IMG/VR virus record: IMGVR_UViG_3300036766_002288
Span: 62,001-126,000 of that record
Direction: 5' to 3' (one strand)
DNA: 64,000 nucleotides
DNA from: a virus
Part shown: positions 7,070 through 14,900 of the stretch, piece by piece
How positions within the stretch are numbered: the stretch's first letter is position 1
Layout: each line of letters begins with the position of its first letter
Notes under the pieces: generated by a model
What the model was told of the DNA's origin: nothing
The model's database searches: none
The model's input: the letters and a program-made list of their open reading frames with translations, nothing else
Program-made: the position numbers and the translations under genes

Positions 7070-7114
7070 CAATAAAATTATCATAATTTTTATTGAACCC
7101 TAACTATGTTAGGG
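7070..7114 (+). promoter_or_regulatory. Two hairpins upstream of the second HNH gene
   Basis: CAATAAAATTAT (7070-7081) pairs with ATAATTTTTATTG (7083-7095) with one extra T. CCCTAAC (7098-7104) pairs with GTTAGGG (7108-7114), ending one base before the ATG. The arrangement parallels the two hairpins before the HNH gene at 5191, pointing to shared post-transcriptional control. Confidence 0.6.
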
Positions 7115-7115
7115 C

Positions 7116-7640
7116 ATGAAAGAACAAATATTAAAACTCCGTGCAGAAGGTTTGTCTTATAGGGAAATCTGTGCCCGATTAGACTGCTCAAAAAGTGTAG
7201 TGTCCTACCATTGTGGGGATGGACAAAAAGTAAAAACTAGGATTAGGGCACAAAAAAGACGAGGCAGGGCGGTTGTAGATAATAAAATTTATAGATTCAA
7301 AAATAAAAAAGCCTTGAGAGACAAAACGAACGATTTCCAACGAAGAGAAGGGGGCAAGCTTAAAATTAGAAAAATTATTTTTAATTATGAAGATGTAATG
7401 CAAAAATTTGGAGAAACCCCTATATGCTATTTAACGGGAAGAGAAATAAATTTAGAAGACACAAAAAACTATCACTTTGACCATATTATACCAGCAACGC
7501 GCGGCGGCTCAAACGATATAGATAATTTAGGACTAGCGTGTAAAGAAGCAAATAAAGCTAAGTCAGATATGACAATAAATGAGTTTATACAAATTTGTAA
7601 AGAAGTATTAGAGCATAATGGTTACAGGGTAATTAAGTAA
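7116..7640 (+). CDS. HNH homing endonuclease, paralogue of the 5191 gene
   Basis: 174 residues with the same order as the gene at 5191: N-terminal helix-turn-helix (EGLSYREICARLDCSKSVV), a basic linker, then the HNH core with CYLTGREINLED, FDHIIPATRGG and DNLGLACKEANKAKSDMT. It lies between tRNA-Ser genes. There is no strong Shine-Dalgarno; a hairpin abuts the start codon. Probably a mobile cassette that targets tRNA loci. Confidence 0.88.
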   Translation: MKEQILKLRAEGLSYREICARLDCSKSVVSYHCGDGQKVKTRIRAQKRRGRAVVDNKIYRFKNKKALRDKTNDFQRREGGKLKIRKIIFNYEDVMQKFGETPICYLTGREINLEDTKNYHFDHIIPATRGGSNDIDNLGLACKEANKAKSDMTINEFIQICKEVLEHNGYRVIK

Positions 7641-7642
7641 TT

Positions 7643-7729
7643 GGACGGTTTGGACATTGGCAAGTCCCCTTAGTTGGAAACTAAGTACACCCGAAAGGGT
7701 GTGTAGAGTTCGAATCTCTAACCGCTCCG
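7643..7729 (+). tRNA. tRNA-Ser(GGA)
   Basis: Anticodon arm CTTAG-TTGGAAA-CTAAG (GGA), class II variable arm ACACCC-GAAA-GGGTGT, T arm TAGAG-TTCGAAT-CTCTA, discriminator G. The acceptor pairs as GGA-CGGT with ACCG-C-TCC, leaving one unpaired 3'-strand base, the same irregularity as in the Ser tRNA at 6895. Confidence 0.82.
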
Positions 7730-7734
7730 CTTAT

Positions 7735-7811
7735 GGCGCAGTGATGCAACCTTCGGCAGACATTCTTGACTTAGAATCAAGATTATATGGGTTCGAATCC
7801 CATCTGCGCTA
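7735..7811 (+). tRNA. tRNA-Leu(TAG) with short variable loop
   Basis: Acceptor GGCGCAG/CTGCGCT, a D region ending in the Leu-like GGCAGACA, anticodon arm CTTGA-CTTAGAA-TCAAG (TAG), variable loop of about 5 nt, canonical T arm ATGGG-TTCGAAT-CCCAT. Fourth Leu tRNA here without the long variable arm. Confidence 0.8.
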
Positions 7812-7827
7812 GTATAATAGTGAAAAT

Positions 7828-7910
7828 GCGGTAGTGGCGGAACGGTATACGCGCTTGCTTGAGGTGCAAGTCCCTTAAGTGGGATGTGGGTTCGACTCCC
7901 ACCTACCGCA
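7828..7910 (+). tRNA. tRNA-Leu(GAG)
   Basis: Perfect acceptor GCGGTAG/CTACCGC, Leu-type D arm, anticodon arm CTTGC-TTGAGGT-GCAAG (GAG), class II variable arm TCCC-TTAAGT-GGGA, T arm GTGGG-TTCGACT-CCCAC, discriminator A. A coding sequence begins 2 nt later. Confidence 0.93.
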
Positions 7911-7912
7911 CT

Positions 7913-8155
7913 ATGAAAACTACATATTATCGACAATGCAAATTGCAGAAAAAGAACACCTTCCAAACCAGCTATATTCCAGAAGAATTTGCTGTTATGA
8001 ATAAGATTATTAAACTACGTGACAACAACGTATGGGATGATGGCTGGAAGGTCATCGCAGTTAGTTCTTCACGGCACGCAGATGATAACCTGCCTGACTC
8101 TCATTCTTCAATTAAGGCACATCGTAGGGCAACTGGTGATTCACAAAGGAAATAA
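7913..8155 (+). CDS. Conserved small phage protein
   Basis: An 80-residue protein starting MKTTYYRQCKLQKK, with YIPEEFA, KIIKLRD and GWKVIAV segments typical of a small beta-type protein seen in many phages. Its ATG is 2 nt after the tRNA-Leu(GAG) 3' end with no Shine-Dalgarno. An upstream in-frame ATG lies inside the tRNA and is unlikely to be used. Function unknown. Confidence 0.65.
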   Translation: MKTTYYRQCKLQKKNTFQTSYIPEEFAVMNKIIKLRDNNVWDDGWKVIAVSSSRHADDNLPDSHSSIKAHRRATGDSQRK

Positions 8156-8156
8156 T

Positions 8157-8441
8157 ATGTGTTTCATATATGATGAATACGCCGAACTTTACAAAGAAAA
8201 AGACGTAAAGGCAAAAAAAGAACACAAATGTTCTGAATGCGCCAGAACTATCTTTAAAAATGAGACGTATCAATATATTTTCACAATATTTCAAGGTGAT
8301 GCGACCACTACAAAGATTTGTTCAGATTGCAAGGATAAAAGACAAAAAATACATGATATAGAGATTAGTCATGGATGTAGCGAAAATGAATCTTGGCCTC
8401 CTTTAGGCGAACTAAGGGAATATTTACAACATTATGAATGA
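8157..8441 (+). CDS. Small zinc-binding protein
   Basis: 94 residues with two Cys pairs (CSEC at about 26-29 and CSDC at about 57-60) forming a likely zinc ribbon, then an acidic C-terminal helix with a PPLGELREYL segment. The start follows AAAGGAAA. It is 2 nt from the upstream stop, so the two form an operon. Function unknown; similar small zinc proteins are common in phages. Confidence 0.7.
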   Translation: MCFIYDEYAELYKEKDVKAKKEHKCSECARTIFKNETYQYIFTIFQGDATTTKICSDCKDKRQKIHDIEISHGCSENESWPPLGELREYLQHYE

Positions 8442-8462
8442 TATATACTGTAAAGGAGTATC

Positions 8463-8660
8463 ATGGACAAGCGTGAATACCGACAACTAAAAAGGACTTT
8501 AAAAAAAGAAGGCAACAAAAAGGCACGAAAAAAACTTAAAAATGACTTAAGAGACAATCCTGAAGAAACCCATTGGTCAGAGATAGATTACGGCAACTGT
8601 AAGACCGAAGATATGAAAAAATACAGCAGAGGACATGAAGATGAATATAGGTCTATTTGA
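8463..8660 (+). CDS. Small basic hypothetical protein
   Basis: 65 residues, very Lys/Arg-rich in the first 30 (KREYRQLKRTLKKEGNKKAR), then acidic with an ETHWSEIDYG segment. It starts 7 nt after AAAGGAG; a TATATA box lies further upstream. Its end overlaps the following nucleotidase gene by 26 nt. Function unknown; the basic part may bind nucleic acid. Confidence 0.6.
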   Translation: MDKREYRQLKRTLKKEGNKKARKKLKNDLRDNPEETHWSEIDYGNCKTEDMKKYSRGHEDEYRSI

Positions 8661-9210
8661 TATGGACGGTAGCTTAGCTGATTATGAAGGTCAACTAAGG
8701 AAGGATTTGACCAAATGTCTTGGTGAAGAAGATTTGAAAAAGTTCGATGAGTTAGGCATGTGGAAAGCTGACGACCAAGAACCATTTAAATCACTCATTA
8801 GACTGATTAAGAATCAACCTTGTTGGTGGAAGAATCTCCCAGTAATGCAGAAAGGACTGGATATTTTCCACCTTGCTGTGCAGATTGGTTTTAAGAACCA
8901 TATTTTAACTAAGGGTCCAAAACATTATCCAAGGGCGTGGAAAGAAAAAGTTGAATGGTCTCAGCATTTATTTGGCAAGGATATTGACATTCATATAACA
9001 TCGGATAAAGGGTTAGTTTACGGCAGATTTTTATATGACGATTATCCTGATTATATGTTAAAATGGCTTGGGAGGCGTCCAAGGGGTTTGGGTATTATGC
9101 CAGTGAACAATTTCAATAAGGATTTTAACCATCCACAGGTAATTAAATGGGATGGAATAAACTATGATGAAGTGAAGGAAGCGTTGATAAAATGTTTCAA
9201 TAGGGGCTAA
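8635..9210 (+). CDS. 5'(3')-deoxyribonucleotidase-like HAD phosphatase
   Basis: 191 residues with HAD motif I FDMDGSLADYE (nucleophile Asp, residues about 8-18), a helical cap, motif II LTKGP (about 102) and motif IV LYDDYPDYM (about 140). Length and the D-x-D-G-S-L-A-D form fit the NT5C-type deoxynucleotidases that trim nucleotide pools. Two in-frame ATGs (8635 and 8641) are possible. The stop codon lies within a tRNA-like remnant. Confidence 0.75.
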   Translation: MKMNIGLFDMDGSLADYEGQLRKDLTKCLGEEDLKKFDELGMWKADDQEPFKSLIRLIKNQPCWWKNLPVMQKGLDIFHLAVQIGFKNHILTKGPKHYPRAWKEKVEWSQHLFGKDIDIHITSDKGLVYGRFLYDDYPDYMLKWLGRRPRGLGIMPVNNFNKDFNHPQVIKWDGINYDEVKEALIKCFNRG

Positions 9211-9231
9211 GTGGCAAAACGGTATACGCAG
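9203..9231 (+). pseudogene. Remnant of a Leu tRNA 5' half
   Basis: The sequence GGGGCTAAGTGGCAAAAC followed by GGTATACGCAG matches the acceptor and D arm of the Leu tRNAs at 9752 and 10780, then breaks off. It ends shortly before an HNH gene whose other side is an intact tRNA-Leu, suggesting insertion next to, or duplication of, a tRNA by the endonuclease cassette. Confidence 0.6.
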
Positions 9232-9255
9232 AAATAAAAATTAAAACGTGTTTAC

Positions 9256-9261
9256 TATATT
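9256..9261 (+). promoter_or_regulatory. Late-type TATATT box
   Basis: Lies 5 nt upstream of the ATG at 9267, with no Shine-Dalgarno between. Same geometry as the TAWATA boxes found elsewhere in the window. Confidence 0.45.
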
Positions 9262-9266
9262 AGTTG

Positions 9267-9749
9267 ATGAGAAAAAGAAAATGGAATGACGAGCAATTAA
9301 TAGAAGCTGTTAAAACAAGCAAATCGGTGATGGAAGTATTGAAAAAAATTGGCTTAGGTTTAAGTGGTGGCTCCCATGCTTTGGTAAAAATGAGGATTAA
9401 ACATCTTAAAATTGATAATTCTCATTTTACAGGAAAAGGATGGTGCAGAGGGGAAAAGCACGAGGAATTCATTAAGCGAGTACTTCAGTATCCTTTAGAA
9501 CAAGTTTTAGTCAGAGATTCAACTTATCAGAACACACATGCCTTGAAAAAAAGACTTATAAAAGAAGGATTATTAATAAACGAATGTTGTAATTGTAAAC
9601 TAACCACATGGCTCAATGAGCCTATCAGTTTACAATTACATCATAAAGATGGAGATAGATGTAATAATTTGATTGGAAATCTATCAATACTATGTCCAAA
9701 TTGTCATAGTCAAACATCTACATTTGCAGGTAAGAGTAAAAGAAAATAA
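9267..9749 (+). CDS. HNH homing endonuclease (second subfamily)
   Basis: 160 residues. The N-terminal half has a K-x-S-K-SVMEVLKKIGLGLSGGSH segment that looks like a NUMOD/HTH target-binding module. The HNH core has a C-x-x-C zinc knuckle (CCNCKLTTW), LHHKDGDRCNN (catalytic His) and the ILCPNCHSQT finger. It is paralogous to the gene at 16380. A TTG three bases upstream is in frame but the ATG is preferred. It is flanked by a Leu tRNA remnant and an intact Leu tRNA. Confidence 0.88.
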   Translation: MRKRKWNDEQLIEAVKTSKSVMEVLKKIGLGLSGGSHALVKMRIKHLKIDNSHFTGKGWCRGEKHEEFIKRVLQYPLEQVLVRDSTYQNTHALKKRLIKEGLLINECCNCKLTTWLNEPISLQLHHKDGDRCNNLIGNLSILCPNCHSQTSTFAGKSKRK

Positions 9750-9751
9750 AC

Positions 9752-9832
9752 GGCCAAGTGGCGGAATGGTATACGCGGCACACTCAAAATGTGTTGTCCT
9801 TGGGCATGTGGGTTCGACTCCCACCTTGGCTA
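9752..9832 (+). tRNA. tRNA-Leu(CAA)
   Basis: Acceptor GGCCAAG/CTTGGCT, Leu-type D arm, anticodon stem GCACA/TGTGT with loop CTCAAAA (CAA), class II variable arm, T arm GTGGG-TTCGACT-CCCAC, discriminator A. A coding sequence begins 3 nt downstream. Confidence 0.9.
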
Positions 9833-9835
9833 CTT

Positions 9836-9997
9836 ATGAATACAAGTCTCAAATATCATGAAAAGATTTGGAAAGAATCCAGTTTTTTAACAAAGATTAA
9901 ATTTATTTTTTTTGGTTCGATCATATTCATGATCTTAATCGTTGGGTATTGTTGGGACAATGGAATTAAGAAGACATTGGATTTATTCAAAGAATGA
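9836..9997 (+). CDS. Small membrane protein following a tRNA
   Basis: 53 residues, with a basic N-terminal helix and one transmembrane segment (FIFFGSIIFMILIVGYCW, about 24-41). The ATG is 3 nt after the tRNA-Leu(CAA) end and has no Shine-Dalgarno. The stop overlaps the next start by 4 nt (ATGA). Function unknown. Confidence 0.6.
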   Translation: MNTSLKYHEKIWKESSFLTKIKFIFFGSIIFMILIVGYCWDNGIKKTLDLFKE

Positions 9998-10419
9998 GCG
10001 TATTTCTATATAATTTTGAGCTTTTAACATGGATGCAATGGAAGATAAACTATCTTCCAGGCATTAGGGTTCAATGTGATTTCAGCAAGATTAATGCTAC
10101 ACCAGCGGTTCATATTGCAACTACGACAGATCAAATACGTTATCCTTGGTATGAAAATGGTGATTGGCGGGATGGGACTCCGTTGTGGTTCAAAGTTGGT
10201 GGTGGCCAGGTATTATGGCGGGGGCCTGCTGTAAGATATAAAGGTGTTTATTTAATTTTAGATGGGTGTCATAGGCTTCTTGACTTACAGCCAAGTATTG
10301 TTATAATGGATTATATTGATTTGAAGCAGGAAGAAATTTGTTATTTTAGTGACCTTTTAGGGATGTGGAACAATGACAATCCAAGAAGCGGCTGGTTTTT
10401 TGGTAAAACACCTGAATGA
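9994..10419 (+). CDS. Hypothetical protein
   Basis: 141 residues, with beta-rich segments (VQCDFSKINATPAVHIATTT) and a conserved-looking YLILDGCHRLLDLQPSIVIMDYI stretch reminiscent of ParB/Srx-type 'DGxHR' proteins. That resemblance is weak and I assign no function. Start coupled to the upstream gene by ATGA overlap. Confidence 0.55.
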   Translation: MSVFLYNFELLTWMQWKINYLPGIRVQCDFSKINATPAVHIATTTDQIRYPWYENGDWRDGTPLWFKVGGGQVLWRGPAVRYKGVYLILDGCHRLLDLQPSIVIMDYIDLKQEEICYFSDLLGMWNNDNPRSGWFFGKTPE

Positions 10420-10561
10420 TCCAGAAACATTTATTGTTTCTGTTCGGGATAATGAAATCTTTGTAGACGTTAATTGGATTTATCGTAAGTATGAAATAGA
10501 TCAATTAGGCGGCAGTTGGAACGGGTTTCCAGTGAAAACAGGTCGCATAAGTTGTTGGTAA
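10373..10561 (+). CDS. Small hypothetical protein
   Basis: 62 residues overlapping the previous gene by 47 nt. It looks like a compact alpha/beta protein (IQEAAGFLVKHLNDPETF, IFVDVNWIYRKY). The overlap is large but typical of this genome. No family recognised. Confidence 0.45.
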   Translation: MTIQEAAGFLVKHLNDPETFIVSVRDNEIFVDVNWIYRKYEIDQLGGSWNGFPVKTGRISCW

Positions 10562-10779
10562 GCAGCAATCGTGGCGGGTAGTGAGCATAGCAGGGGCGAA
10601 AACGCAAATATTCCGCGAACGAAGGACTGGGCGAGTGAGTGGTGAGCGATCTTTCTTTATTCATGGATGAATAAGTGGCTTATTAGAGGCGAAGTTCATC
10701 TAACTATGACAACCAGAAAGAGCGGCGGATATTCTAATCGGCGGTATCAAAAGGCGTGACACCTGCATAGTCGATTGAT
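10562..10779 (+). other. GC-richer intergenic region before a tRNA
   Basis: About 218 nt with no convincing reading frame. Its first 110 nt are visibly richer in G and C than the surrounding AT-rich DNA. It could hold a structured RNA or be recently acquired, but I see no defined fold. Confidence 0.3.
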
Positions 10780-10861
10780 GGCCAAGTGGTGGAACGGTAT
10801 ACACAGCAGACTTAAAATCTGCCGCCCGTTGGGCTTGCGGGTTCAACTCCCGCCTTGGCCA
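10780..10861 (+). tRNA. tRNA-Leu(TAA)
   Basis: Perfect acceptor GGCCAAG/CTTGGCC, anticodon arm GCAGA-CTTAAAA-TCTGC (TAA), class II variable arm GCCCG-TT-GGGC, T arm GCGGG-TTCAACT-CCCGC, discriminator A. A second Leu(TAA), of normal class II form. A coding sequence begins 4 nt later. Confidence 0.93.
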
Positions 10862-10865
10862 CTAT

Positions 10866-11000
10866 ATGTCTTTCATAATAAATTTAACCTTTCTGCCAGT
10901 ATCAATATTTGCATACTTACTATTCCAAAAATGGTATAAACCAATTACAATTCCAGGCATACTATATCATTACATTGAAACTGGTAAATGGGGAAACTAG
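10866..11000 (+). CDS. 44-residue membrane protein following a tRNA
   Basis: One transmembrane segment (FIINLTFLPVSIFAYLLF, residues 3-20), then a short polar tail. The ATG lies 4 nt after the tRNA-Leu(TAA) 3' end with no Shine-Dalgarno, repeating the tRNA-ATG arrangement seen four other times. The next gene starts 3 nt after its stop. Function unknown. Confidence 0.55.
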   Translation: MSFIINLTFLPVSIFAYLLFQKWYKPITIPGILYHYIETGKWGN

Positions 11001-11003
11001 CCA

Positions 11004-11567
11004 ATGGAAAGAACTGAACTAACTGATGGCGGATACATATTGTATCAACCAGATTTCTATAATACAAAAATCGCAGATAATCTCTTCAACTTGTTACTAG
11101 ATGTTCCCTGGAAACAAGAGACATTTTCTTGGGGCAAATTTCCTAGACTCACATCTTATTACGCCGATGAAGGTGTAAAATATGAATATTCTGGAGTCAC
11201 CCACAAAGCTTTGGTATGGCCAGGAATTCTCTCAGCGGTAAAAGATAAAACTCAACAAGTTGTTGGTGAGAAATTTAACAGTCTATTGTTAAATTTCTAC
11301 AGGGATGGTGCGGATTCTATTGGCTGGCATTCAGATGATGAGAAAGAATTAGGAATAAATCCAATCATTGCATCTATTTCATTGGGTGCTGAAAGAACAT
11401 TCAATGTTAGGCACAAAAGAACTAAGGAAAAGTGGTCTATAGTTTTAAAGAATGGAAGTTTAATAGTTATGGGTGGTACAATGCAACATCATTGGCAGCA
11501 TTGTGTGCCAAAGACAACCAAGCCAGTTTTTGCAAGAATAAACCTTACTTTTAGGAACATTTTATGA
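11004..11567 (+). CDS. AlkB-like 2OG-Fe(II) dioxygenase
   Basis: 187 residues matching ALKBH2/3-type nucleic acid demethylases, which remove alkyl groups from DNA or RNA bases using iron and 2-oxoglutarate. The conserved LLNFYRDGADSIGWHSDDE segment contains the H-x-D iron ligands (about residues 111-113). The distal His lies in the HHWQHCVPK region, and the 2OG-binding Arg in the C-terminal ARINLTFR. The family length is usual. A repair role for the phage genome or tRNAs is inferred. Confidence 0.9.
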   Translation: MERTELTDGGYILYQPDFYNTKIADNLFNLLLDVPWKQETFSWGKFPRLTSYYADEGVKYEYSGVTHKALVWPGILSAVKDKTQQVVGEKFNSLLLNFYRDGADSIGWHSDDEKELGINPIIASISLGAERTFNVRHKRTKEKWSIVLKNGSLIVMGGTMQHHWQHCVPKTTKPVFARINLTFRNIL

Positions 11568-11962
11568 GTTCATACAAAGAAGCATGTCAAGTTACAAAAG
11601 AGACTGATAAGTTATTTACAGCATACGATTTTCATCCAAGTGATTTGGTTGTAATTGGTCATGAAGAAGGCACACAGTTAGTGTATAAAAGTGCCTTCTT
11701 AAAAGAATGGAAAGATTACATCTTCGTTTTCACAGAGCATCATGGGACTTTAGTTTACCATAAATACGATTTATCTTATTATAATCAATACACTACCAAG
11801 GAAATAGAAAAGCTAAAATTCACATTTCATAAGGATATATGTCAAGACTGCAAAATTGAATTCAAAGTTGAAGATTTAAGGTATGGCTATCATCCAGAAC
11901 GATATGAGGAAATCAGCATTCTTTGTAATGGTTGCTATGAAAAGGCTTGTGACTTACCCTGA
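11564..11962 (+). CDS. Hypothetical zinc-binding protein
   Basis: 132 residues. The C-terminal part has two Cys pairs (CQDC at about 89-92 and CNGC at about 120-123) that form a likely zinc ribbon. The N-terminal part is mixed alpha/beta. Start overlaps the AlkB stop by ATGA; its end overlaps the opposing 11954-15454 gene by 9 nt. Function unknown. Confidence 0.6.
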   Translation: MSSYKEACQVTKETDKLFTAYDFHPSDLVVIGHEEGTQLVYKSAFLKEWKDYIFVFTEHHGTLVYHKYDLSYYNQYTTKEIEKLKFTFHKDICQDCKIEFKVEDLRYGYHPERYEEISILCNGCYEKACDLP

Positions 11963-14900
11963 TACCTTTTTAATATAAATGCCATTCGTTGCTAGCTCAA
12001 AAGTTAAATACTCAATATATTCTTTAGCTGATTTTAGATTCCAACCCAATGCTTCTCTAGCTAGTTTTATTGCTTGAATCTTATCTCCCTGTTCTATTTT
12101 GCTCTCCATGTCCATTATTGTTTTTTTGTCTAAAAACGGCTTGCCAGGCATATCATGGTAGTGCTGAACCATTATTTCATGTGCTTTTTCTTGAGATAAA
12201 GGAGAAATGGCATAAATTGTTTTAGCATCAAAATATTTTTGTATTGCTAATTCTTTTAAATAGGTTTTTTTGATATCAAACAATTGATTTGGACTATAAT
12301 TAGCACCTAATGCGGCGTTGACCTTAGTTAAAATATCTTCAATTGGATAACTAGGGTTGTAATATTTAGTAGAAATAATTGCCCTCGCTACTTTCAAATC
12401 CATTGGGAAAAGGAATGCCTTCAATGGATTAAAGCTGTTTTTCAAAGAATCAATAATTTTAGCACCTGTATCTATGGGAGCAGGAGCAGTTGCTAGTTCC
12501 ATATCATCTGCTTCGATAGCATAACTACCGCCACTAGGAAACTTAACACTATAACCATGTTCAAAATCTGATTGTGGAATTTTGTAAACAATTGTTCCAA
12601 CCATACCTTTGTGATAACCATTTATGATCTTAACTGGATCGCCATTTTTGAATTCTTTTTTAGGTTTTGAAGACAACTCAATATTCACCACCTTAATAGG
12701 TGCCTCGCCACCATCATCAAACTTAATATGCACCATGTTATCTTTGTAAGCGCCTGTATAAGTTTTAGTTATATGACCAGTCAGACCTGCATACATTCCA
12801 TCTTTGACTTTTACAAAGTCTCCGACTTTAAAATCCTTTTTAGACCCCGCCGCCACTGGTGCTACTAATTGCAGATTGCCTGCATGTACCAAATATTCAT
12901 ATCCAGCACCGCCAGACTTTATTTTATAAAGATTATCACCTACAATTTTCTCTTTAACGACGCCAGTTATTCCATTATGTTCACCGCCAGTAACTTTAAC
13001 GGTTGCCCCAATTTCAAACGTTTTTGACTGACCCTTCTTGCCTGTTATTTCGAACTGATTTGGTGCTAAAATTTGATCTTGTTTGCCACCGAAGGCAATG
13101 TCTAAAGCAATAGTATAATTTGTTCCGTGGTTCACCTTAACGGTGCCTGTAAAACCTGCAAAACTACCATCTATTACCTTAACAATGTCCCCCACTTCTG
13201 GGGTGGGCGATTTATCTAATTCGATATCATTTTTATAGAAAAGATACGGGGAATCGGATGACCCTAATGTAACCATATAATTCCCATTTTCAGTCTTGTG
13301 CTTAAATTTACCTTTTTTGCCTGTGTGCAAACCATTTTTAACTTTAATAGGATCGCCTGCCTTAAAATCTTCTTTTTCCTTAACAGAATCATCCTTCTTC
13401 AAATCCCCCTGAGAGAAATACAAATTTTGCTTTTTACTATCAAGGGGACTTTCTACGGCGACAATCCACACACCTTCAGTTGAAGTTGAGGTTACAATCT
13501 CACCTTTCTTGCCCTTGTAATCACCATTAGTTATGATTACAGGGTCGCCTACTTTATATGATGGTCTTGTTTTTTCATCCTTTTGCAAATCGTAGTTTGA
13601 ATAGGGAATTAGGTTTACAAGACCAAGATCGACTTGATAGGGATATGGGTCTTCGGCGGCTTTTATATTTTTGATAAAACCTTTCATGCCTTTATGACTT
13701 CCATATTTGATAGTAACATGGTCGCCTACTTTAAGGCCCAGAAGCGACTTGCCACCGCTAGCGGAATCGTCTTTCTTGAAGTAATCTGAGGAATACCATT
13801 GTTCATCGGCTTCCCCACCATGCGGCATCGTTACAAGAACACTCCATGAATGCCCATTATAACTTTTGAGAACACCTTTTGAGCCGTTATAAGTGCCATG
13901 AGTGATGATTACATGGTCCCCTACCTTATTCCCTTTTTCGTCTGGGAAGCTGCTGGCTTTCTTTTCAACAACTTCAAATCTATGTCTCTTAAAAGCCTTT
14001 GTAGGCTTATCTGCGAACTCGACGTTGAAATAAGGAAAATCGTATTTGTAAATCTTATCTATGACGGTTCCAGTTTGGCCAACATATCCACTAGAACCAC
14101 CTATAATCTTAACCTTGTCACCAATATCTACATCAGAAGGATGTGGGGGCTGATTAATTGGGGTTCCTGTGTATGTCGGCTGTGGAACAGGTTTACCCTT
14201 ATTAACCTTGGCCCAATATTCTTGATTAACTTGTCCCATAGAGTATGGGGCTGGTCCATAATTGCCAGTTACAGGGCTTGATACTGATTGATTTATAATA
14301 TGTTGACTAGCATATTGTTCTGGGGTAATATCTTTAGGCTTACTTTCCCAATAAGTATCATTAGGATAGTTTTTTTCATGTTCAGCTTTCTTTTTCTCAT
14401 ATTGAGATTGCTGCATCTGATTATATATCTCTGCCTTTTTCTTTAGAATTTCAGGCCAATCTTTCTCAAAGTCCAAAAAAGTTTTGCCTGTCTTGAGCTT
14501 AATACCAATTTTGGCCACTTCCCGCATTGAAGGACTAATATGCTCAAACATTTCGTGGGGAGAAACTAGATCACGTTTATGGTCAAGTGATTTCTGAATC
14601 CAATCATACTTATTATCTTTCCTATAACTTTTTAATTTAGTGAATACACTACCAGTATTATGTTGTAAGTCGTAAACATGGTCAATGTAGGCGATTATCT
14701 TATTTGGCGTTTCGGCATCATTTAGGTGTGTCCAACCATCAGCAATACCTCCCCAGGCTTTGCCACCATATGAACTACCCCATTTTGCATTATAAAATAG
14801 CCAACTGGCTAGCTTTGCCCATTCTTCATCTGTTCCACCTGCATGTTTCAGAGCTTTGTATGAAGTGGTATAACCATCATCACTGTTTTTAGCTGTAGTC

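Noticed and set aside
7718-7966. Minus-strand frame across three tRNAs
   Set aside because: No start signal; it reads through tRNA genes that are clearly structured on the plus strand.
9994-10419. ParB-like function from the 'DGCHR' segment
   Set aside because: Only a short similarity, with no other ParB motifs; left as hypothetical.
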